Assembly (NCBI GenBank): GCA_025966255.1
Contig: JAOPVG010000569.1
Location: 1 to 5,628 of the forward strand
Source: Jatrophihabitans sp.
GTDB taxonomy: Bacteria; Actinomycetota; Actinomycetes; Mycobacteriales; Jatrophihabitantaceae
DNA length: 5,628 nucleotides
Direction of reading: 5' to 3'
In this document: positions 1 through 5,323 of the stretch, piece after piece
Position numbering within the stretch: the stretch's first letter is position 1
Layout: each line of letters starts with the position of its first letter
Translations under genes and position numbers: made by a program
Notes under the pieces: generated by a model
What the model saw: the letters and a program-made list of their open reading frames with translations, nothing else
Told to the model about the DNA's origin: nothing
The model's database searches: none

Positions 1-1244
1 ACAACCTCACCGTGCTCGAGAACGTGATCCTCGGCAGCGAACCGACCCGCCGCGGCGTGCTGAACACCCGCGCGGCCCGCAACAAGATCCGCGAGATCTC
101 CGACTCCTACGGCCTCGGCCTCGACCCCGACGCCCGCGTGGAAGACCTCGGCGTCGGTGTCCGGCAGCGGATCGAGATCTGCAAAGTGCTCTACCGCGGC
201 GCGAAGGTGCTCATCCTCGACGAGCCGACTGCGGTACTCGTGCCGCAGGAGGTCGAGGAACTGTTCGCCAACCTGCGCGAACTCAAGACCGAGGGCCTCA
301 CCGTGCTGTTCATCTCCCACAAGCTCGACGAAGTGCTCTCGGTCGCCGACGAGATCACCGTCATCCGCCGGGGCACCACCGTGCGCACCGTCGACCCGAA
401 GTCGGTCACCGCGCGGCAACTCGCGGAGCTGATGGTCGGCAGCGAGCTGCCGGTGCCGGAGCTGCGCGAGTCCACCGTGACGGACACAATCGAGCTCTCG
501 GTCCACAATCTCAGCGTCTCCTCCCCCGACGGCCGGGCGTTGGTCGACGACATCTCCTTCCAGATCCACCGCGGCGAGATCGTCGGGCTCGCCGGCGTCG
601 AGGGCAACGGGCAGGCCGAGCTCGTCGAGGCGATCATGGGGATGCGGCCGGCCACCGGCTCGATCCTCCTCGGTGATTCCGACATCTCGGGATGGAGCAC
701 CCGGGAGCGGCGGGTCAGCGGGATCGGCTACATCCCCGAGGACCGGCACCGGCACGGGCTGCTGCTCGAGGCCCCGCTGTGGGAGAACCGGATCCTCGGG
801 CACCAGACCGAGAAGCCGAACGCGATCGGGCCGCTGATCAACCCGGCCGGCGCCAAGCGCGACTCCAAACGCATCGTCGAGGAGTACGACGTGCGCACCA
901 CCGGCATCGACGTCAGCGCCGTGTCGCTGTCCGGCGGCAACCAGCAGAAGTTCATCGTCGGACGGGAGATGAGCAGTTCGCCGCGCCTGCTCATCGCGTC
1001 CCATCCGACCCGCGGGGTGGACGTCGGCGCGCAGGCCGCCATCTGGGAGCACCTGCGCAATGCCCGGGCCGAAGGGCTCGCCGTGCTGCTCATCTCCGCC
1101 GACCTCGACGAACTCATCGGGATGTCCGATTCGCTCAAGGTGATCCTGCGCGGCCGTCTTGTCGCCGACGTCGACCCCGCTCACGTGACTCCGGAGCAAC
1201 TGGGCGCCGCCATGACCGGCGCCGACAGCGAGGCGGCCACATGA
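1..1244 (+). CDS. Nucleoside ABC transporter, tandem-domain ATP-binding protein (5' end missing)
   Basis: This is the cytoplasmic ATPase of a nucleoside importer (NupO/YufO, BmpE-like), with two nucleotide-binding domains (NBDs) in one chain. The reading frame is open from base 3 and reads NLTVLENVILG, the conserved stretch after the Q-loop of NBD1. The GTG at base 12 is therefore internal, and the true start and NBD1 Walker A lie upstream. NBD1 shows a degenerate signature LGVGVRQ (147-167), Walker B LILDEP (210-227) and an H-loop His (318-320). NBD2 has a degenerate Walker A, GVEGNGQAE (594-620, Gln for Lys), a canonical signature LSGGNQQ (927-947), a Walker B remnant LIASHP (990-1007, no Asp/Glu), and Ala at the H-loop position (1098-1100). 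This asymmetry is typical of the family. The stop overlaps a small ORF by ATGA. Family assignment is firm; the exact substrate is inferred from neighbouring pyrimidine salvage genes. Confidence 0.95.
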   Translation, partial: NLTVLENVILGSEPTRRGVLNTRAARNKIREISDSYGLGLDPDARVEDLGVGVRQRIEICKVLYRGAKVLILDEPTAVLVPQEVEELFANLRELKTEGLTVLFISHKLDEVLSVADEITVIRRGTTVRTVDPKSVTARQLAELMVGSELPVPELRESTVTDTIELSVHNLSVSSPDGRALVDDISFQIHRGEIVGLAGVEGNGQAELVEAIMGMRPATGSILLGDSDISGWSTRERRVSGIGYIPEDRHRHGLLLEAPLWENRILGHQTEKPNAIGPLINPAGAKRDSKRIVEEYDVRTTGIDVSAVSLSGGNQQKFIVGREMSSSPRLLIASHPTRGVDVGAQAAIWEHLRNARAEGLAVLLISADLDELIGMSDSLKVILRGRLVADVDPAHVTPEQLGAAMTGADSEAAT

Positions 1245-1315
1245 ACGAGCGCCGCGCGGGAATCCTGGGAATGGCGCTTAACTGGCCGACCGGACGAAGC
1301 GAGGGTCGGCCATGA
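1241..1315 (+). CDS. Possible 24-residue coupling peptide bridging ATPase and permease genes
   Basis: This short ORF starts MNERRAGILG and ends SEGRP. Its ATG overlaps the ATPase stop (ATGA, 1241-1244) and its TGA overlaps the permease ATG (ATGA, 1312-1315). A GAGG ribosome-binding site (1230-1233) lies 7 bases before its ATG. The peptide has no signal sequence, membrane segment or motif that I recognise. By hand count, 17 of its 24 codons end in G or C, against 21 of the first 24 permease codons, so the coding signal is weaker. I infer that its value, if translated, is to carry ribosomes through the inverted repeat inside it and hand them to the permease start. It could instead be a chance ORF, or the remnant of a longer permease N-terminus; joining it to the permease would need a frameshift. 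Confidence 0.3.
   Translation: MNERRAGILGMALNWPTGRSEGRP
1283..1312 (+). promoter_or_regulatory. Perfect 9-bp inverted repeat over the permease ribosome-binding site and start
   Basis: TGGCCGACC (1283-1291) is the exact reverse complement of GGTCGGCCA (1304-1312), separated by 12 bases. As RNA it would form a GC-rich stem that pairs the last two G's of the GAGGG ribosome-binding site and the A of the permease ATG, hindering free initiation. No T-run follows, so it is not an intrinsic terminator. As DNA the half-site centres are 21 bp apart, about two helical turns, so an operator for a dimeric regulator is an alternative. Stems of this size can arise by chance in GC-rich DNA. The placement, in the only sizeable gap of the operon and exactly at a start codon, is what makes it credible. 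Confidence 0.45.
1301..1305 (+). promoter_or_regulatory. Ribosome-binding site of first permease (GAGGG)
   Basis: GAGGG lies 6 bases before the ATG at 1312 and fixes that start. An in-frame TAA at 1279-1281 and the lack of any ATG, GTG or TTG between it and 1312 rule out a longer permease. The site is partly inside the 1283-1312 inverted repeat. Confidence 0.7.
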
Positions 1316-2433
1316 GGGATCGGCTCAAGCGCCTGCTGCTCAACGTCTTCGCCGCGATTCTTGCCGGGTTGTTCGCCGGCGGCGTCACCTCGCTCATCCT
1401 GCTCGCGCGAGGTGACAGCCCCACCTTCGTGATCTCGCAGATGTGGGACTTCGGCACCCAGGCCTCGAGCGAGCTCACCATCGTCAACAGCGCGACGGTG
1501 TACTTCCTCTCGGCGATCGCCGTCGCCATCGGTTTCCGGATGAATCTGTTCAACATCGGCGTCGACGGCCAGTACCGGCTCGCGGCCATGCTGGCCGGCG
1601 CGTTCGCGGGCTCCGTCGCCCTGCCGAACGGCCTGCGCCAGGTCGCCACGATCATCGTCGCGATGCTGGTCGGGGCGGCGTGGGCCGGACTCGTGGCGGT
1701 GCTCAAGGTCTACCGCGGGGTCAGCGAAGTCATCTCGACGATCATGCTGAACTTCATCGCTACCAGCCTGATCGCCTACCTCATGCGCCCGACGATCCTG
1801 GGCCACCGCCAAGCCGCGTCCAACGACGTCACCACCAAGCCGATCCCCGGCTCCGGACAGGTCAAGGGCATCGACCTCATCCCCCACTCCGGCGGGAAGG
1901 TCTACGGCCTGATCGTGCTCGCGGTGATCGTGGGCGTCGTCTTCCAGTTCGGCATCAGCCGGACGCGCTTCGGCTTCGATCTCCGGGCCGCCGGCCGCTC
2001 GCTCACCGCGGCCCAGGCGAGCGGCGTGAACGTGAAGAAGATGATCATCGTCTCGCTGTTGCTGTCCGGCGCGGTCGCCGGGCTCGTCGGCATGCCGGCC
2101 CTGCTCGGCGACTCACACTCCTTCTCCGCCATCACGTTCCAGAGCGGCCTCGGTTTCACCGGCATCGCCATCGCCCTACTCGGCCGCAACACCCCCATCG
2201 GCATCGCGTTCGCCGCGTTGCTGTGGGCCTTCCTGGACCAGTCGGCGACGATCCTGGATCTCAACGCGATCCCCAAGGAGATCGTGCAGATCACGCAGGG
2301 CATCGTCGTGCTCTCAGTGGTCATCGCCTATGAGGTGGTGCGCCGGGTCGTCCTCGTGCAGCAGCAACGCCGCGTCGGCCGCGCGCTGGCCGCACCGCCG
2401 CCAGCCCCAGCTGCGAAGGAGGTGGTGGCATGA
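1312..2433 (+). CDS. Nucleoside ABC transporter permease (NupP/YufP, BmpF-like)
   Basis: This is one of two inner-membrane permeases forming the nucleoside channel with the ATPase and the next gene. The product is 373 residues, about the family's usual length. Hydrophobic segments lie near residues 10-32, 60-75, 88-104, 111-132, 142-158, 197-214, 244-264, 280-309 and 328-345. The family hallmark FRMNLFNIGVDGQ is at 75-87. The cytoplasmic coupling loop, with RAAGRSLTAAQASGV at 225-239, is typical of BPD_transp_2 permeases and would contact the ATPase. The C-terminus is a basic, then Ala/Pro-rich tail (344-373). The start is fixed by GAGGG at 1301-1305. The stop overlaps the next permease by ATGA (2430-2433), the usual arrangement for stoichiometric partners. 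The family is firm; substrate range (purine or pyrimidine nucleosides) cannot be read from sequence. Confidence 0.95.
   Translation: MRDRLKRLLLNVFAAILAGLFAGGVTSLILLARGDSPTFVISQMWDFGTQASSELTIVNSATVYFLSAIAVAIGFRMNLFNIGVDGQYRLAAMLAGAFAGSVALPNGLRQVATIIVAMLVGAAWAGLVAVLKVYRGVSEVISTIMLNFIATSLIAYLMRPTILGHRQAASNDVTTKPIPGSGQVKGIDLIPHSGGKVYGLIVLAVIVGVVFQFGISRTRFGFDLRAAGRSLTAAQASGVNVKKMIIVSLLLSGAVAGLVGMPALLGDSHSFSAITFQSGLGFTGIAIALLGRNTPIGIAFAALLWAFLDQSATILDLNAIPKEIVQITQGIVVLSVVIAYEVVRRVVLVQQQRRVGRALAAPPPAPAAKEVVA
2416..2423 (+). promoter_or_regulatory. Full-consensus ribosome-binding site of second permease (AAGGAGGT)
   Basis: AAGGAGGT matches the 16S anti-Shine-Dalgarno sequence. AAGGAGG ends 7 bases before the ATG at 2430. 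It lies inside the last codons of the first permease and is the strongest such site in the window, so the second permease can initiate strongly besides being coupled. Confidence 0.85.
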
Positions 2434-3707
2434 CGGTCACCGACCCCTCCGCCCGGCCGCCGACGGGCACCATCTCGGCCGCGCGCACACCACGCATCAG
2501 CCGCACCAAGGGATCGCGCATTCTGCTCGTCGCGCTCGGCGGGTTCGTGCTGCTGTCTTTGGCGCGCGTCATCTCCGGCGCCGAGGACATCACCACCGGC
2601 GGTGCCTTCGGGGCGGCGATCAGCCTGGCCGTACCGATCGGGCTGGCCGGTCTGGGCGGGCTGTGGTCCGAGCGCTCCGGCGTGGTGAACATCGGCCTCG
2701 AAGGCATGATGATCCTCGGCACCTGGTTCGGTGCCGCCTTCGCGTACTTCTCCGGCAGCCCGTGGATGGGCATTCTCGGTGGCATTGCCGGCGGCCTGAT
2801 CGGTGGGCTCGTGCACGCGATCGCCACCGTCACCTTCGGGGTCGACCAGATCGTGTCCGGTGTGGCCATCACGATCCTGTCGACCGGTCTCGCCCGCTAT
2901 CTCGCCGGCGTGTTCTTCACCGGGCAGCCGGGCGGCGGGCCCACGCAGTCACCGTCGATCCCGACGTTCAACAACCTGCAGATACCGGGCGCCGCCGACG
3001 CGCTGTCCAAGCTCGAGAAGCACCACTGGTTCGTCATCGCCGACCTCGCCGGTCTGCTGCGGGCGCTGGCCACCACGTTGACGCCGTTCACGATCCTGAT
3101 GGTGTTGATGTTCCCGCTGACCTGGTTCGTCCTGTGGCGGACCTCGTTCGGGCTTCGGCTTCGGGCCTGCGGTGAGAATCCGGACGAGGCCGAGACGCTT
3201 GGCGTCCCGGTGTATCGGATGAAGTACGCCGCGGTGCTCGTCTCCGGCGCGCTCGCGGGGCTCGGCGGCGCGTTCCTGGCCGACATCGGCGGCCTCTATC
3301 GGGAGGGCCAGACCGGCGGCCGGGGATTCATCGGCCTCGCCGCCATGATCTTCGGTAACTGGCGCCCGGGCGGCCTCGCGGCCGGCGCCGGATTGTTCGG
3401 CTTCACCGATGCCCTGCAACTGCGGCAAGGTTCGACGTCGGTCCACGCGCTGCTCCTGCTGGTCGCGTTCATCCTCGTTGCGCTGGCTGCTTACCAGCTG
3501 TGGCGCCGGAGGATCGCCCAGTCGATCCTCACGACGGTCGGCGCGGGGCTGTTCTTCATCTGGTACGCGTTCACAAATGACGTGCCGATCGAGTTCGTGC
3601 CGGCCACGCCGTACATCATCACGCTGCTGGTACTGGCGCTCGCCTCCCAACGACTCAGACCGCCCGCCGCCGACGGCATCCCGTGGCGCAAGGGGCAGGG
3701 CTCCTAG
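2430..3707 (+). CDS. Nucleoside ABC transporter permease (NupQ/YufQ, BmpG-like), long form
   Basis: This is the second inner-membrane permease of the nucleoside importer, 425 residues. The hallmark WSERSGVVNIGLEGMM is at 79-94. The coupling loop with RACGENPDEAETLGV is at 245-259 and is followed by a Gly/Ala-rich helix (266-284). GNWRPGGLAAGAGLFGF at 309-325 is also family-typical. Hydrophobic stretches lie near 30-48, 60-78, 94-108, 113-135, 140-161, 218-236, 266-284, 312-326, 339-356, 366-382 and 392-406. It is about 100 residues longer than the Bacillus NupQ protein as I remember it. The extra length comes from a polar N-terminal tail (1-28), an extended loop around 164-215, and an extra hydrophobic pair near 339-382. 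I believe such long forms are common in actinobacteria. The start is set by AAGGAGGT at 2416-2423. The P450 start follows after 3 bases. Confidence 0.95.
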   Translation: MTVTDPSARPPTGTISAARTPRISRTKGSRILLVALGGFVLLSLARVISGAEDITTGGAFGAAISLAVPIGLAGLGGLWSERSGVVNIGLEGMMILGTWFGAAFAYFSGSPWMGILGGIAGGLIGGLVHAIATVTFGVDQIVSGVAITILSTGLARYLAGVFFTGQPGGGPTQSPSIPTFNNLQIPGAADALSKLEKHHWFVIADLAGLLRALATTLTPFTILMVLMFPLTWFVLWRTSFGLRLRACGENPDEAETLGVPVYRMKYAAVLVSGALAGLGGAFLADIGGLYREGQTGGRGFIGLAAMIFGNWRPGGLAAGAGLFGFTDALQLRQGSTSVHALLLLVAFILVALAAYQLWRRRIAQSILTTVGAGLFFIWYAFTNDVPIEFVPATPYIITLLVLALASQRLRPPAADGIPWRKGQGS

Positions 3708-3710
3708 CTC

Positions 3711-4925
3711 GTGCGTGTCGCGACAAGACTCGATCTGACGTCGGCCGATGTGGTCGCGGATCCGTATCCGCACTTCGCGGCGGCGCGGGTGCGGGGCGCG
3801 GTGCAGTGGCACGACGGTCTCGGCATGTGGCTGACGTTCACGCATGCGGCCGCCAACGCTGTGCTGCGCGCGCGCACGCTGGGCCGGGTGTGGTCGCCGC
3901 GGTGGCCGGACGAGCCCATGCCGTCTTTCGCGCTGATCCACGTCAACTCGCTGCTCGAGAACGAGCCGCCCGTCCACACCCGCTTGCGTCGCCTGGTCGC
4001 GGCCGCCTTCGCCCGAGGGCACGTCGAGCGGTTGCGTCCGCGCATCGCCGAGCTCGCCGATCGGTTGGCCTCCGACGTCGCCGATGCCGGGGCCGACGGC
4101 TCACCCGTCGACCTCATCGCCACCTTCGCCGAGCCGCTGCCCGTCCAGGTGATCGCCGAGCTGCTGGGCGTGCCGGAGCCGGACTGGCCGCTGCTGCGGC
4201 CGTGGTCGAACGCGATCGTGAAGATGTACGAGTACGCGGTCTCGCCGGAGCAGCGGGCCGCGGCCGAGACGGCGTCCGCGGAGTTCGTCGCCTACCTGCG
4301 CGCGCTGGTCGCGCAGCGGCGCACGGCGCCGGGGGACGATCTCGTCTCGTCCCTGATCGCCGAGACCGACTCCGACGGCGCCCGCCTCAGCGAGGACGAG
4401 CTCGTCACCACCTGCACGCTGCTGCTCAACGCGGGGCACGAGGCCACCGTCAACGTCGTCGGCAACGGCGTCACGGCGCTGCTCACCCATCCCGATCAGC
4501 TCGCGGCGGTTCGGAGCGATCCGGCGCTCGTCCCGACGGCGGTCGAGGAACTCATCCGGTACGACTCGCCGTTGCAGCTGTTCGAACGCACCGCGCTGGT
4601 TGACACCCCGATCGGCGATGTGCAGGTCGCGGCCGGTACCAAGATCGCCGCCTTGCTCGGCGCGGCCAACCGCGATCCGGCCGTCTTCGCCGACCCGGAT
4701 CGCTTCGACGTCGCCCGCACGGACAACCCGCATCTGGGGTTCGGCGCGGGCATCCACTTCTGCGTCGGGGCGCCGCTGGCCCGGGTCGAACTCCAAACCT
4801 CGCTGCACACTCTGCTGCACCGCTTCCCCGACCTGACTCTGGCGGCCGACCCCGAGCGGCGGCCAGAGTTTGTCATCCGCGGCGTGCGCTCGTTGCCCGT
4901 CACGATCAAGAGAGGTACCTCATGA
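3711..4925 (+). CDS. Cytochrome P450 (soluble, class I bacterial type) in the nucleoside operon
   Basis: This is a haem monooxygenase of 404 residues, normal for soluble bacterial P450s, with no membrane anchor. The N-terminal ADPYPHF is typical. The C-helix motif EPPVHTRLRR is at 85-94, where His89 and Arg93 are expected to contact haem propionates. The I-helix AGHEAT is at 241-246, ExxR is Glu280/Arg283, and FADPDRF follows. The haem loop FGAGIHFCVG is at 344-353 with Cys351 as ligand. All core motifs are intact, so an active enzyme is expected. The one oddity is Ala245 at the usual catalytic Thr after the acid, as in P450eryF. The GTG start is 3 bases after the permease stop with only a weak AGGG (3697-3700) before it, suggesting coupled translation; its stop overlaps cdd by ATGA. 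No ferredoxin or reductase is in the window. The substrate is unknown. Context suggests a nucleoside or other imported compound, but this is inference. It resembles the broad CYP105/107-like group; no family number is claimed. Confidence 0.96.
   Translation: MRVATRLDLTSADVVADPYPHFAAARVRGAVQWHDGLGMWLTFTHAAANAVLRARTLGRVWSPRWPDEPMPSFALIHVNSLLENEPPVHTRLRRLVAAAFARGHVERLRPRIAELADRLASDVADAGADGSPVDLIATFAEPLPVQVIAELLGVPEPDWPLLRPWSNAIVKMYEYAVSPEQRAAAETASAEFVAYLRALVAQRRTAPGDDLVSSLIAETDSDGARLSEDELVTTCTLLLNAGHEATVNVVGNGVTALLTHPDQLAAVRSDPALVPTAVEELIRYDSPLQLFERTALVDTPIGDVQVAAGTKIAALLGAANRDPAVFADPDRFDVARTDNPHLGFGAGIHFCVGAPLARVELQTSLHTLLHRFPDLTLAADPERRPEFVIRGVRSLPVTIKRGTS
4912..4915 (+). promoter_or_regulatory. 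Ribosome-binding site of cdd (GAGG)
   Basis: GAGG lies 6 bases before the ATG at 4922 and 15 before the second in-frame ATG at 4931, so it favours the first. It is half of a 10-bp palindrome, GAGGTACCTC (4912-4921), which could form only a weak 3-bp stem. Confidence 0.7.
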
Positions 4926-4935
4926 CCCTCATGAC
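4918..4935 (+). repeat. Perfect 9-bp tandem duplication at the cdd start codon
   Basis: CCTCATGAC occurs twice in direct succession (4918-4926 and 4927-4935). Each copy carries an ATGA, giving two in-frame ATG codons (4922 and 4931). Only the first overlaps the P450 stop and has well-spaced GAGG. It looks like replication slippage that added three codons, so the protein begins MTLMTSKIDW. Confidence 0.85.
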
Positions 4936-5323
4936 GTCGAAGATCGACTGGCCGGCCCTGCGTCGGGCCGCCCTGGAGGCGATGGGCAACGCCTACGCCC
5001 CGTACTCGCAGTTTCCGGTCGGGGCGGCTGCACTCGTCGATGACGGCCGGATCGTCACCGGCTGCAACGTCGAGAACGCCTCCTATGGGCTGGGGCTGTG
5101 CGCCGAGTGCGGCCTGGTGTCGGCCCTGCACGGCTCCGGCGGCGGCAACCTGGTCGCCTTTGCGTGTGTCGATCTTCGCGGGGACGTGCTGATGCCGTGC
5201 GGGCGGTGCCGGCAACTGCTCTGGGAGCACGGCGGCCCCGACCTGCTCGTCGACACCGTCGAGGGCCCGAAGCCGATGACCGAAGTGCTCCCGCTCGCGT
5301 TCGGGCGTGAAGCTCTTGGCTGA
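4922..5323 (+). CDS. cdd: Cytidine deaminase
   Basis: This enzyme hydrolytically deaminates cytidine and deoxycytidine to uridine and deoxyuridine in the cytoplasm (pyrimidine salvage). The product is 133 residues, the size of the small homotetrameric class. Seen in order are: AYAPYSQFPVGAA (24-36); the substrate-binding CNVENASYG (48-56); CAEC (60-63) with zinc ligand Cys60 and catalytic proton shuttle Glu62; and PCGRCRQ (92-98) with zinc ligands Cys93 and Cys96. All catalytic residues are present. The CAEC form, where many homologues have CAER, and the MPCGRCRQ-L-EHGG stretch resemble the mycobacterial enzyme. It overlaps the P450 stop by ATGA and the deoA start by 17 bases, so it is translated as part of the operon. 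The call is firm. Confidence 0.97.
   Translation: MTLMTSKIDWPALRRAALEAMGNAYAPYSQFPVGAAALVDDGRIVTGCNVENASYGLGLCAECGLVSALHGSGGGNLVAFACVDLRGDVLMPCGRCRQLLWEHGGPDLLVDTVEGPKPMTEVLPLAFGREALG

Noticed and set aside
12..1244. GTG at base 12 as the start of the ATPase
   Set aside because: The frame is open before it and reads NLT into a conserved mid-domain stretch; NBD1 Walker A is missing, so the gene begins upstream of the window.
692..1315. 207-codon plus-strand ORF overlapping the ATPase end
   Set aside because: The part inside the ATPase is an Arg-rich shadow. Only its last 24 codons, from ATG 1241, have a plausible start context and were kept as a separate low-confidence call.
1443..2333. Second plus-strand frame inside the first permease (296 codons)
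   Set aside because: The product is Arg/Pro/His-rich without domains, typical of a GC-rich shadow frame; the permease frame has clear membrane segments and family motifs.
3696..3711. Possible terminator or promoter between permease 2 and the P450
   Set aside because: Only 3 bases separate the genes; there is no stable hairpin with a T-run and no recognisable -10 hexamer.
3716..3725. 10-bp palindrome TGTCGCGACA just after the P450 start
   Set aside because: It has no loop to fold as RNA, lies within codons, and palindromes of this length are expected several times by chance in a window this size.
2949..4022. Long minus-strand ORF (357 codons)
   Set aside because: It lies opposite two well-supported genes (permease and P450), its product is a low-complexity Arg/Glu/Gln-rich chain with no motif, and such ORFs are expected opposite GC-rich coding DNA.
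3711..4925. P450 as a recently transferred insertion into the operon
   Set aside because: No repeats, integrase or transposon remnants flank it, its GC-rich codon use looks like that of its neighbours, and the tight junctions on both sides argue for an established operon member.
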